Under the pieces are notes generated by a model. That model saw only the letters and a list, made by a program, of their open reading frames with translations, had not been told where the DNA came from and did not search any database. DNA of 64,000 nt from Gaetbulibacter sp. S0825 (GTDB lineage Bacteria > Bacteroidota > Bacteroidia > Flavobacteriales > Flavobacteriaceae). The stretch is taken from positions 806,001 through 870,000 of the forward strand of contig NZ_JAATJT010000001.1 in NCBI RefSeq assembly GCF_011777505.1. The letters are read 5' to 3'. Made by a program: the position numbers and the translations under genes. Shown piece after piece: positions 36,740 to 45,221 of the stretch (its first letter is position 1; every line of letters starts with the position of its first letter).

Positions 36740-37714
36740 ATGTTATCCATAGAAAAATATCAAAAGGTGTTTGTAAATTATTTAAATGATTTTGCAACAC
36801 CTAAAGCGCCAAATAACTTGTACGAACCTATAGAGTATATTTTAGGGTTGGGCGGAAAACGTTTGCGTCCAGTACTTACATTAATGACTACAGAGATTTT
36901 TGACGATAATTACCAAAAATCTCTAGACGCGGCATTAGCAGTTGAGGTTTTTCATAATTTTTCATTAATTCATGATGATATTATGGACGATGCACCCTTG
37001 CGTAGAGGGAAGCAAACTGTTCATGAAAAATGGGATTTAAACACAGGCATTTTATCTGGCGATGCCATGTTGATTTTAGCGTATCAATTGTTTGAAAATT
37101 ACGAGGGTGACACTTTTAAAGATTTAGCCAAATTATTTAGTAAAACAGCCATAGAAGTTTGCGAAGGTCAGCAATACGACATTGATTTTGAAACCAGAAA
37201 CAATGTGACCATCCCTGAGTATTTAAAAATGATTGAATACAAAACTGCTGTTTTAGTAGGTGCTGCAATGAAAATGGGAGCTATTGTTGCTAATGCTTCG
37301 ATTGAAGACCAAAATAGCATTTATGAGTTTGGAAAAAATTTGGGAATAGCATTTCAATTACAAGATGATTATTTGGATGCTTTTGGAAACCCTGAAACCT
37401 TTGGAAAACAAGTTGGAGGTGATATTATTGAAAACAAAAAAACCTACTTGTTTTTAAAAGCACTAGAATTATCAGTTGATAATCAGAAGAAGGAATTATT
37501 ACAATTTTATGATGACTCTTCATCAAATAATGGTGAAAAAATTATAAAGGTTAAACAAATTTTTGATGAAAGTGGAGCTTCAAAAGCAACAAGGGATGTT
37601 ATTGAAAGTTATACGCAAAAGGCATTTAGTGTTTTAAATTCCATAACTATTTCAGCAGAAAAGAAAAGGCTCCTTAAAGAGTTTGGAAATGCGTTAATGA
37701 ATAGAAGTGTATAA
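36740..37714 (+). CDS. Polyprenyl (all-trans) diphosphate synthase
   Basis: 324 residues from ATG 36740 (MLSIEKYQKVF). The open frame extends to 36692, but the -7 box at 36728-36735 excludes that start. The first Asp-rich motif is DDIMD (79-83) followed by RRG. The second is DDYLD (209-213). KRLRPVL binds diphosphate. It condenses isopentenyl diphosphate units, probably for the menaquinone side chain; chain length cannot be read with confidence. The stop overlaps the next start (TAATG). Confidence 0.88.
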   Translation: MLSIEKYQKVFVNYLNDFATPKAPNNLYEPIEYILGLGGKRLRPVLTLMTTEIFDDNYQKSLDAALAVEVFHNFSLIHDDIMDDAPLRRGKQTVHEKWDLNTGILSGDAMLILAYQLFENYEGDTFKDLAKLFSKTAIEVCEGQQYDIDFETRNNVTIPEYLKMIEYKTAVLVGAAMKMGAIVANASIEDQNSIYEFGKNLGIAFQLQDDYLDAFGNPETFGKQVGGDIIENKKTYLFLKALELSVDNQKKELLQFYDDSSSNNGEKIIKVKQIFDESGASKATRDVIESYTQKAFSVLNSITISAEKKRLLKEFGNALMNRSV

Positions 37715-38064
37715 TGCTACAACCCAAAAATTTTGAAGAGCTAATAACTCAAGCCAACCAAGTTAACTTATATAATAAGCTAGTAAAACAACTTAATAAA
37801 GATTTTTTACTAGCAAATATTGATTTGGATTTTGATGAAGACATTTTACCCACTAGTCTTAAGTTTTTACTTCACGAAACAATTTTTAAATTAATTCAAG
37901 AAAAGTTCGCAGAGTATTTAAATGTACTATACATTATTGATGTTCCAGAGCATAAAATAAAGCAATTAGATGGTAGTGATATTGTATTACTTTCAGAACA
38001 AGTCACATTTTTAATACTACTAAGAGAGTGGCAAAAAGTTTGGTATAAGCAACAGTACAAATAA
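37714..38064 (+). CDS. Conserved hypothetical protein coupled to polyprenyl synthase
   Basis: 116 residues, soluble, leucine-rich and helical (NLYNKLVKQLNKDFLLAN, then LLHETIFKLIQEKF and VTFLILLREWQKVWYKQ). I recognise no family. It starts within the stop of the polyprenyl synthase gene, so it is translated with it. Its short acidic middle (DLDFDEDILP) is the only compositional feature. Its 3' end converges on nosY with a 5-bp gap. Confidence 0.6.
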   Translation: MLQPKNFEELITQANQVNLYNKLVKQLNKDFLLANIDLDFDEDILPTSLKFLLHETIFKLIQEKFAEYLNVLYIIDVPEHKIKQLDGSDIVLLSEQVTFLILLREWQKVWYKQQYK

Positions 38065-38069
38065 AATGT

Positions 38070-38852
38070 TTAAAAATCTTTTCTTTTCGATTTAAAAACA
38101 ATTCGAAGTACAGGTAAAATTACCCAAACTGTAAGCATAGTAAAAGACACTATAAGTCCAAAGTTGGTGCCGAAAAATTCTTTAAACACAGCGCCTGTAT
38201 AACCTAATAATGCAGATATATCCAACTTTAGTAGAATAAGTGTTCGTGATAAATCTATTGGATTTAGCATGGTGCCTACCAATGATAATTTATCAAGAGG
38301 ATAGTCTTCAAACATAATTAGGGTCATTAAAAACAAGCCATCATAAATTACTGCTAAAAAGAGCCATAATAAGATAGCATAACCAAAGCCTTTTATTTTA
38401 TTTTCGTTTGACAAGGCTATATTAAATGCTAAAGCTGTAAATATTAGTGTGAGAAATGTTCCAGTAATAAGTAATAGTGAAAAATCCCAAATGGCACTAC
38501 TTTCAAATAAACCATAAAACACGAATGGAATACCTAAACCTAGTATTAAACTCATAGAAAGCGATAAAGCAACACCTAAATACTGTCCAAGAAAAATAGA
38601 GGAACGTTTTAAGGGTTGAGCCAATAATAACTCGGTAAATTCTTTGGAATTATAGTAGTACATCACACCAAAAATGGTTCCAATTAAAGGAACGAGAACA
38701 ATAATAACATTCATTAAGGTAATGACTGCTTTTGATAAGTCATTATTTAAAAATAGAAGTACAACTCCAAGCAATAAGTAAAACGCAAAGTACACATAAC
38801 TCCAGCGACTTCGCATTAAATCGTAAAAACTATATTTTAATATTTTAAGCAT
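38070..38852 (-). CDS. nosY: NosY, ABC permease for nitrous oxide reductase maturation
   Basis: 260 residues with about six transmembrane helices, an ABC-2-type permease. The block YNSKEFTELLLAQPLKRSS after helix 2 is typical of NosY. It works with NosF (overlap of 8 bp upstream) and NosD to supply sulfide or copper-site precursors for assembly of the CuZ cluster of NosZ in the periplasm. It is last in the nos accessory operon and converges with the polyprenyl synthase unit. Confidence 0.85.
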   Translation of the reverse strand: MLKILKYSFYDLMRSRWSYVYFAFYLLLGVVLLFLNNDLSKAVITLMNVIIVLVPLIGTIFGVMYYYNSKEFTELLLAQPLKRSSIFLGQYLGVALSLSMSLILGLGIPFVFYGLFESSAIWDFSLLLITGTFLTLIFTALAFNIALSNENKIKGFGYAILLWLFLAVIYDGLFLMTLIMFEDYPLDKLSLVGTMLNPIDLSRTLILLKLDISALLGYTGAVFKEFFGTNFGLIVSFTMLTVWVILPVLRIVFKSKRKDF

Positions 38853-39552
38853 GATTCTCTGTTAATATAGACGCAATAGCATGCTCAAAATCTGGCTGCT
38901 TGGTCTTGGTTTTTAAATCTTGAATGGTACCCTTAAAGTATATTTTACCTTCTAATATAAATACAATCTCATCTGACACTTCTTCGACAAAACTCATAAT
39001 ATGTGATGTAATTAATATGGTTTTCCCTTTTCCTTTTTCGGTTTGAATTAAATCTTTTAATCTAATAAGCGAAATTGGGTCTAAGCCTGTAGTTGGTTCG
39101 TCTAAAATTATTAATGGGCTATCAAACATAAAGGTTAGCACAAGGTTTACTTTTTGCTTTGTGCCTCCAGATAGGTTTCCAAGTTTTTTATCTAAAAAAG
39201 GTTCTAATTTAAAAAGCTTTATTAAACGTTCATCTTCATCAGTGTCTTTACGTAAATCCTTAATCATTTTGATTAACTCTTTAACCTTTAAATTACTTGG
39301 GAAATTGGCGATTTGTGGTAAATAATCAATCTTATGCCTATAGTCTGAGTTTTTTTTGATGTTATTCCCTAACACTTCTATAATGCCTTTATTGGGGATT
39401 ACCATCCCTAGAATAGACTTAATTAACGTTGTTTTACCTGAACCATTTGGGCCAAGTACAGCAAAAATTCCACCATCATTAATATATAGGTCAACGCCTT
39501 TAAGCACCTGGTTTTTACCAAATTTTTTGTGTAAATTTTTTATACTTACCAT
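38845..39552 (-). CDS. nosF: NosF, ABC ATPase for nitrous oxide reductase maturation
   Basis: 235 residues. Walker A is GPNGSGKTT, the ABC signature LSGGTKQK, Walker B PLIILDEPTTGLD, and the switch His is in ITSHIMS. This is the complete nucleotide-binding domain of an ABC exporter. The start overlaps nosD by 7 bp and the end overlaps nosY by 8 bp, so the three are tightly coupled. It powers the NosFY transporter acting on NosD. Confidence 0.88.
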   Translation of the reverse strand: MVSIKNLHKKFGKNQVLKGVDLYINDGGIFAVLGPNGSGKTTLIKSILGMVIPNKGIIEVLGNNIKKNSDYRHKIDYLPQIANFPSNLKVKELIKMIKDLRKDTDEDERLIKLFKLEPFLDKKLGNLSGGTKQKVNLVLTFMFDSPLIILDEPTTGLDPISLIRLKDLIQTEKGKGKTILITSHIMSFVEEVSDEIVFILEGKIYFKGTIQDLKTKTKQPDFEHAIASILTENHA

Positions 39553-40781
39553 GTTATTTTTTTAATTGAAGGGTTGTTATCCATTAAATTATCTGGTGTA
39601 AAAACAGGAGATACTTTTTCTGAGAAATCGATAATATCTATAAACATACTACGTAATAAAATAATAGTTTCTGGTGTACGGTTTACAATGTATGAGAATA
39701 ATTTTACAGGTCTGTAAGGCACATCTCCAACGCCATCTTTGTCTAAATCATAACCAGTATAATTGCTCCAATAATTTCTATCGAACACATTGTCATTTAT
39801 TTTACTATTATATGAAATATCAAAAGAATTGTATAAAAAATTATTCTCGACAAAGCTATTGGTATAGCAGGCACCTCGAACTTTAATTGCCCAACCATTG
39901 TTTATAAAATTATTATTTTTATAAACAATTCTATTTGAACCTTCAATGTTAATTGCTATGGTATTTTCTTCAAACGTGTTTCCAATAATTTCGGCATCAT
40001 TAATTTCTTTTAAAAGCATGCCATAGGATGCAGTTCCCCAATTTTCTTTAAATATATTGTTAAGCATTTTTATTTTTTTAGAAAACATTACTGCTACTCC
40101 AGCACCATTATTTTCAAAAGTGTTGTCTTGATAGACATCGTCGTTAGAGAACATGAAATGCAAACCATATCTAAGATTTTCGGCACTCACATTGTTTTTA
40201 ATTAAACAATCATCTGAAAATTCTAAATAAATACCATCGCGAACATGTTCCACGTAATTATGCTCTATTTCTATATGATTACTATACCAAAGTTGTATGC
40301 CATTGCCAGAATTGTATTCTTCAACGGCGTCGCCTATTATTTTGTTATGATATACTTTTCCGTAACTTGATTTTTCAATGTATATGCCAAAAAAAAGTTT
40401 TTCTAACACTAAATTCTGAATTACAAAATTCTTACTTTTTCTCACTCGAATTGCAGCAAAATCCTCTGTGTAACTTGTGCCAACATTAATAATGAACAAA
40501 CCGTCAACAGTTACATTATCCGATATTATGGTTATTATTTCACCTTTTAGTTCACCATCAATAACAGGGTAGTCTTCACCAATAATGGTTAGTGGTTTGT
40601 CAATAATAATATCATACTCTTTATAAGTGCCTTTTTTTACTGTAATTGTATCAAAGCCTTTAGCTTGAAGAATGGCATCCTTCAACGATGAAGTTGGACA
40701 CGTATTGCATACCTCAATGTTTTGAGTATAACTTGTTTGAGCCAATAAAATGACTGCTAAAAAAACAAATAATTTATTCAT
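39546..40781 (-). CDS. nosD: NosD, periplasmic beta-helix copper-processing protein
   Basis: 411 residues with a signal peptide (ends AQTSYTQ) and a right-handed parallel beta-helix (PbH1-like repeats from about residue 50 to 330, many N-x-F and G-I-x-L rungs). The C-terminal region contains DGVGDVPYRPVKLFSYIV, characteristic of NosD. It delivers copper and is needed with NosFY for the CuZ site of NosZ. It starts 5 bp after the nosL stop. Confidence 0.88.
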   Translation of the reverse strand: MNKLFVFLAVILLAQTSYTQNIEVCNTCPTSSLKDAILQAKGFDTITVKKGTYKEYDIIIDKPLTIIGEDYPVIDGELKGEIITIISDNVTVDGLFIINVGTSYTEDFAAIRVRKSKNFVIQNLVLEKLFFGIYIEKSSYGKVYHNKIIGDAVEEYNSGNGIQLWYSNHIEIEHNYVEHVRDGIYLEFSDDCLIKNNVSAENLRYGLHFMFSNDDVYQDNTFENNGAGVAVMFSKKIKMLNNIFKENWGTASYGMLLKEINDAEIIGNTFEENTIAINIEGSNRIVYKNNNFINNGWAIKVRGACYTNSFVENNFLYNSFDISYNSKINDNVFDRNYWSNYTGYDLDKDGVGDVPYRPVKLFSYIVNRTPETIILLRSMFIDIIDFSEKVSPVFTPDNLMDNNPSIKKITW

Positions 40782-40785
40782 GAAA

Positions 40786-41223
40786 TTAATTGTTTAAATG
40801 AGCTAATAGTTCGTTCCAAGTGTGTAACTCACCTCCTTTATCAGCTTGCATTTTCTCAGCATCTGCTTTATTTTTAAAAGCAGATAAAAAAGCTCCCATT
40901 GGACTTGGGATATTCTCACTAATTAAAAAAGTTGCTTGAGTTGCATCAATTAGAGCCTCTGGCTCTGTATAGTTATTGGATAAATATAATTCTATTTCAT
41001 TGGTGTCAAAGTCATCCATAAAATTGACCATGCATTCTGTAGCATCAAATTTATAGACTTTGCCTTTCTTGGTAACAATTTCGGCAGCATGGACTTTATC
41101 TACAATGGTCATCTTACAAAAGTGACAACCATCACTACCATATTCTATAGCTTTAGGTGATACATTACAGCTAAAAAGAATTAGCAATAATGCAGCAATT
41201 AAATAGTGTTTTAGTGTTTGCAT
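40786..41223 (-). CDS. nosL: NosL, copper chaperone lipoprotein
   Basis: 145 residues. The lipoprotein signal ends ILFSC (Cys19). The Cu(I)-binding motif C33-x2-C36-x-M38 (CHFCKM) is intact, and MGAFLSAF and TWNELLAHL further match the NosL family. It hands Cu(I) to apo-NosZ or NosD at the outer face of the membrane. It lies between the membrane protein at 41258 and nosD in one operon. Confidence 0.88.
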   Translation of the reverse strand: MQTLKHYLIAALLLILFSCNVSPKAIEYGSDGCHFCKMTIVDKVHAAEIVTKKGKVYKFDATECMVNFMDDFDTNEIELYLSNNYTEPEALIDATQATFLISENIPSPMGAFLSAFKNKADAEKMQADKGGELHTWNELLAHLNN

Positions 41224-41257
41224 TTTTTAGTGTTTTTAGTATTTTGTCTTTTCTCCT

Positions 41258-41857
41258 CTACATACTTAAAGTTTTTTTATGGGTTTTCTTACCGACAAGA
41301 TACGCAAAAAATGATGCTGCAATCCCAAGCCCTAAAAAGTAAGCCCCTAATCTTGGATACGAGTGTGCTCTAAAGTTTAGAATATCTTTAGTCCCAAACA
41401 GTGGTGGCTGAAAGCCCATTTGTGTACCATCAGGGTTTGTAAATTTCATGATTGCTTTTGGGTCTAAGTTGTGTCCATAATCATGTTCCCAAATATAAAA
41501 ATCATACAGTCCAGCACTACTTAACGCCATCATTAAAATAAACCAAAACAGAAACCATTTGTAGTTGCCTTTAAAAGCAATGATTAGCCCTATTACTGTG
41601 GTAATTAATATTCCAGCTGGAAATATTTTAAATTCAGGAATAGCTTCAGGAATATATTTCATACCAACATAATGGTTCATTAGGTTGATATTTTTTATAT
41701 CATGCGGATTTGCGTCCGAAAAATCATTAATATGGATATACATTCCCAGAGGTGTTGGGTACTGTGGTGCTTCTAGGGTGATTTTCCAAAGCGGAAATAA
41801 GAATAGCCCTAAAGGTAATATTGCTGCAATAAACATGATGATATTAGACTTCTTCAT
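41258..41857 (-). CDS. Membrane protein of the nos cluster (NosB-like position)
   Basis: 199 residues with about four transmembrane helices (about 5-22, 83-100, 103-118 and 170-188) and a periplasmic segment containing YIWEHDYGHNLDPKAI, a His/Asp-rich region that could touch metal or quinone. Clade II nos clusters carry a membrane protein called NosB directly after nosZ; position suggests the same here, but I cannot confirm homology. It is separated from nosZ by a strong hairpin at 41897. Confidence 0.55.
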   Translation of the reverse strand: MKKSNIIMFIAAILPLGLFLFPLWKITLEAPQYPTPLGMYIHINDFSDANPHDIKNINLMNHYVGMKYIPEAIPEFKIFPAGILITTVIGLIIAFKGNYKWFLFWFILMMALSSAGLYDFYIWEHDYGHNLDPKAIMKFTNPDGTQMGFQPPLFGTKDILNFRAHSYPRLGAYFLGLGIAASFFAYLVGKKTHKKTLSM

Positions 41858-41896
41858 GACATTTTTTTTGAGGTTTAAAATAGTGTTTTAAAAAGA

Positions 41897-41927
41897 AAGG
41901 CGAGAGCGAAAAGACAGCTCTCGCCTT
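41897..41927 (-). terminator. Hairpin/terminator between nosZ and the accessory nos genes
   Basis: AAGGCGAGAGC (41897-41907) and GCTCTCGCCTT (41917-41927), an 11-bp GC-rich stem. On the minus strand it is followed by a UCUUUUU tract. It would partly or fully stop transcription coming from nosZ. Confidence 0.75.
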
Positions 41928-41969
41928 GATAGGAAAATAAACACTAAAACAAAATTCTCCTAATTTTTA

Positions 41970-43940
41970 TTATTCAATGTCTTCACCAAGCGACCATCTA
42001 AGCGGTGTGTTAGAATTAGCTGCAGATACTCTAACATATCCTTGCATTTCTTGATGCAGTGCAGAACAGAAATCTGTACAATAGAAAGGCCAAACCCCTT
42101 CTTGTTTTGGTTCCCAAGCAAATGTCTCAGTTTGTCCAGGCATGATAAGTAATTCTGAAGTATTAGCTCCAATTATACTTATACCATGTGGTACATCATA
42201 ATCTTGCTCTAAATTAGTTACATGGAAGTAAACTTTGTCTCCTACTTTGATACCTTCAATATTATCTGGTGAAAAGTGACTACGAATAGTTGTCATGTAA
42301 ATATGAACTGTTTTCCCATCTCTTACAACTTTAGTGTCAGCTTCAGTTTTTGCTGCATAAGGATGCTCATTATCTTCAAGGTTGAACAATTTTTTAGAAC
42401 GTGGTTTTATTATATCTGCAGGAGCACCAGCCGCATAGTGAGGCTCACCAACTGTTGGAAAATCTAATAACAATTGCATTTTTTCACCTGAAATGTCATA
42501 CAATTGAGCAGATTGAGTAACTTCTGGACCTGTTGGTAAATAACGGTCTTTAGTAATTTTATTCATAGCAAGCACATATTTCCCAAAAGGTTTTCTTGAG
42601 TTTCCTCCTGGAATCATTAAGTGACCAACAGAATAATAAGTTGGCTGTCTGTCAATAACTTCCCATGTACCAACTTTCCATTTTACAACCTCTGATGAAA
42701 TAAAGAAGGTAGTATAAGCATTTCCTTTATCATCAAACTCTGTATGTAAAGGCCCTAATCCTGGTTGCTCTACTACTCCAGCTAGTGAAGCTTCAAATTC
42801 AATAATAGGAATGCCATAAGCATCTCCAGCAAATTTTTCATTTTCAATAGCATCCAACATTTTGGTAAATGAATGTATTGTTAAATTAGCAGAAAGTTTA
42901 CCACTACCAACAATGTACTCACCAGTTGGATCTACATCACAACCATGAGGTGATTTTGGAGTCGGCATTAAATAAACTGCTCCTGGTACATCTAATGGAT
43001 TAACAGTAAGCACTTCTTTCTTCATTGTAGAAGTTGCTGAATGAGTTGCTTCATCATAAACGTTATGTGCATAATTTGCAGGCATCATAGTTCCTCCTCC
43101 ATTATTAACGTATTCTTCAATTTTTTTCCAGTTTACTGCAGCAATAAAATCTTTATCATTTTGCGAAGCGTTCACTTCCATAAGTGTGCTAGCTTCTTCA
43201 GTATTATATGTTGAGAAGAAGAACCATCCATGAGATTTTCCACGGCCTGGATGCGATAAATCGTAATCAAAACCTGGCATAATCAATTGAAATTTGATGT
43301 CCATATTACCATGCTCTGGCTCAACTGAAATAAAGGTTAATGCACCTTTAAAGTTTCCTTTGTAATCTTTAATTGGCATATCTCTTTGTGGAACTGGTAC
43401 AGAGAAACGTGTTCCTGCAACTACATATTCAGTATTTTCAGTTACAAAAGATGAACTGTGATTACCTGCACTATTTGGTACTTCAATAATTTCAGTAGTT
43501 TCAAAAGTTGATAAGTCAATTTTCGCTATACGTGGTGTGTTATTACCATTAATAAATACCCAACGACCATCAATTACTCCTTCCGTTTGTGAAATATCTG
43601 GATGGTGACTGTCATCCCAAGGCACAAACCCATGAGATGTGTTTAACATAGGTTTTGTTTCTTCATTGTAACCATAAGCTTTTTCCGCATCTTGAGAGAA
43701 TACAGGAATCACTTTAAATAAACGTCCTGATGGTAATCCGTAAACTGCTAATTGTCCACTAAATCCACCTGAAACAAACGCATAAAATTCGTCGTGTTCT
43801 CCTGGAGCCACATATACTTTTTCAGCAACATTTCCAGATAAAGCTCCAGATTTACTATCTGATGATGTTGCATTATTACAACTTGTAAATGCAACAGACA
43901 CACTTACTATTGCAACTATTGATTTTAATAAATTCTTCAT
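41970..43940 (-). CDS. nosZ: Nitrous oxide reductase, clade II (Sec-type)
   Basis: About 656 residues from ATG 43940 (MKNLLKSIVAIV). The open frame runs to 44024, but those residues overlap the fasciclin gene. The N-terminus is a Sec-type lipoprotein-like signal (FTSC) with no twin-arginine motif, which marks clade II. The seven-bladed propeller part contains the His residues for CuZ (for example DDSHHPD and SPHGCDVDPTG). The C-terminal cupredoxin has the CuA motif CTDFCSALHQEM. It reduces N2O to N2 in the periplasm, taking electrons from the neighbouring cytochrome c. No upstream denitrification genes are in the window. Confidence 0.95.
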   Translation of the reverse strand: MKNLLKSIVAIVSVSVAFTSCNNATSSDSKSGALSGNVAEKVYVAPGEHDEFYAFVSGGFSGQLAVYGLPSGRLFKVIPVFSQDAEKAYGYNEETKPMLNTSHGFVPWDDSHHPDISQTEGVIDGRWVFINGNNTPRIAKIDLSTFETTEIIEVPNSAGNHSSSFVTENTEYVVAGTRFSVPVPQRDMPIKDYKGNFKGALTFISVEPEHGNMDIKFQLIMPGFDYDLSHPGRGKSHGWFFFSTYNTEEASTLMEVNASQNDKDFIAAVNWKKIEEYVNNGGGTMMPANYAHNVYDEATHSATSTMKKEVLTVNPLDVPGAVYLMPTPKSPHGCDVDPTGEYIVGSGKLSANLTIHSFTKMLDAIENEKFAGDAYGIPIIEFEASLAGVVEQPGLGPLHTEFDDKGNAYTTFFISSEVVKWKVGTWEVIDRQPTYYSVGHLMIPGGNSRKPFGKYVLAMNKITKDRYLPTGPEVTQSAQLYDISGEKMQLLLDFPTVGEPHYAAGAPADIIKPRSKKLFNLEDNEHPYAAKTEADTKVVRDGKTVHIYMTTIRSHFSPDNIEGIKVGDKVYFHVTNLEQDYDVPHGISIIGANTSELLIMPGQTETFAWEPKQEGVWPFYCTDFCSALHQEMQGYVRVSAANSNTPLRWSLGEDIE

Positions 43941-43968
43941 TGTTAAATTATATTTGATTAGTGTTTGA

Positions 43969-44547
43969 TTATTTATCTTTTGCAGGTGGTAAAAGTACTT
44001 TGTCAATAACATGAACAATACCATTCCCAGCTTTTACACTAGCAATTATGTTTGCTCCTCCAATTACAGGTTTTCCATCAATAACCTCAATTTGCACATC
44101 TTGGTTATTTGCTTGCCCCAATTTTGGTAGTTTAGTTAAAATAGAAGTGCTCAAATTTCCAGGTGTAACATGATATTTTAAAATATCTGATAACGTAGCT
44201 TTATTTTCTGGTTTTACTAAATTCTCAACAGTACCTTCAGGTAAAGCAGCAAAAGCTGCGTCTGTTGGAGCAAAAACTGTAAGAGGTCCTACATTAACTA
44301 ATGCATTTTCAACCTGAGCAGCTTGTACTGCAGCAACAAGTGTTTTATGATCAGGTGATCCAATAGCAATTTGCAAACAATTTGGTGTGCCTTCATCATC
44401 ACTAATAAAAGCTTGACCAGATCTTTCTGTTGTTTCACCAGCTTGATTTGCTGTAGAGGTCGTTGAGGCTTCTTTGTTTTCGTTTTTACATGAGCAAACC
44501 AATGCTACTAAAGCAAAAACAAAAAATAGATGTTTAATTAGTTTCAT
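43969..44547 (-). CDS. Fasciclin-domain lipoprotein of the nos operon
   Basis: 192 residues. The lipoprotein-like signal ends VCSC (Cys20), followed by a Ser/Thr/Glu linker and one fasciclin (FAS1) domain (about 60-190), recognised by LTVFAPTDAAFAAL and GNGIVHVIDKVLLPP. FAS1 domains mediate protein or surface contacts. It sits between the cytochrome c and nosZ genes, 6 bp from the former and 28 bp from nosZ, so it may scaffold the electron donor and the reductase; that is inference. Confidence 0.85.
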   Translation of the reverse strand: MKLIKHLFFVFALVALVCSCKNENKEASTTSTANQAGETTERSGQAFISDDEGTPNCLQIAIGSPDHKTLVAAVQAAQVENALVNVGPLTVFAPTDAAFAALPEGTVENLVKPENKATLSDILKYHVTPGNLSTSILTKLPKLGQANNQDVQIEVIDGKPVIGGANIIASVKAGNGIVHVIDKVLLPPAKDK

Positions 44548-44553
44548 ATCTGT

Positions 44554-45060
44554 TTATTTTAATGTTCTAAAGTATTCTAATACACCCCTAGCCTCATCTT
44601 CTGTTAAGCTTTGATTAGCCATAGGCGAACCGTTAAACTCCATTAATAAAGCTTTAGCCAAAGGGTCTTTTTGTGTCATCCCTTCTGGGTCTAAAATCAT
44701 ATTCATTACCCATTCTGGAGTACGTCTTTCAAGGATACCATTTGGAGCAGGACCTATAAACTTCTTACCAACTCTGTGGCAAGCAGTACACATTTTATCA
44801 AATACTTCTTTGCCTTTTGCAACCATAGCTTCATCTACCGGAGCAGAAATATCCATGGATGTAATAGGCCCAACTCCTTTATTTGTTAAATCAATAGTTT
44901 CTGAAGGCTTGGTATCATTTGATTTTGATTCTACTTTCTTAGTTGTAGGCTGCCTTTTAAGCTGTACTTTTGTCTTTTCTTCTTTCTTTTCTTCCCCACC
45001 ACCACAGCTCAATGCGAATAGAGTAATTACTAGTGTTAAAATTTTTAGTGTTGATTTCAT
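44554..45060 (-). CDS. Cytochrome c lipoprotein of the nos operon
   Basis: 168 residues. The lipoprotein signal ends FALSC (Cys19), followed by a charged Lys/Glu linker to about residue 60, then a class I cytochrome c domain. The haem site is C91-x2-C94-H95 (CTACH), and the likely Met ligand is in SPMANQSLT. It is the first gene of the nos operon and the probable electron donor to NosZ CuA. The promoter is taken as TATTTTTG at 45123-45130. Confidence 0.88.
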   Translation of the reverse strand: MKSTLKILTLVITLFALSCGGGEEKKEEKTKVQLKRQPTTKKVESKSNDTKPSETIDLTNKGVGPITSMDISAPVDEAMVAKGKEVFDKMCTACHRVGKKFIGPAPNGILERRTPEWVMNMILDPEGMTQKDPLAKALLMEFNGSPMANQSLTEDEARGVLEYFRTLK

Positions 45061-45122
45061 TTTGTTTTAGATTTATTCGATTTATGTGCTATATAAAAAA
45101 ATGTGAAAATAATTTTATTGGG

Positions 45123-45130
45123 CAAAAATA
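45123..45130 (-). promoter_or_regulatory. -7 element of the nos operon
   Basis: TATTTTTG on the minus strand, exact TAnnTTTG. Inferred start about 45119, giving a leader of about 59 nt. Confidence 0.5.
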
Positions 45131-45148
45131 AAACCTAAAGGAGCATTA

Positions 45149-45170
45149 AAATATGACAAAAGTCATATTT
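45149..45170. promoter_or_regulatory. CRP/FNR-like palindrome between nos and rrf2
   Basis: Arms AAATATGAC and GTCATATTT around AAAA, a perfect 22-bp palindrome. Its centre (45159.5) is about 40.5 bp from the inferred nos start and about 41.5 bp from the inferred rrf2 start, the class II activator position for both. Confidence 0.6.
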
Positions 45171-45189
45171 AAGATATAAAACTCTTTTT

Positions 45190-45197
45190 TACCTTTG
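45190..45197 (+). promoter_or_regulatory. -7 element of the rrf2 gene
   Basis: TACCTTTG, exact TAnnTTTG. Inferred start about 45201; ATG at 45222. Confidence 0.5.
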
Positions 45198-45221
45198 TTA
45201 AGAATTAAGTATACTTGAACA

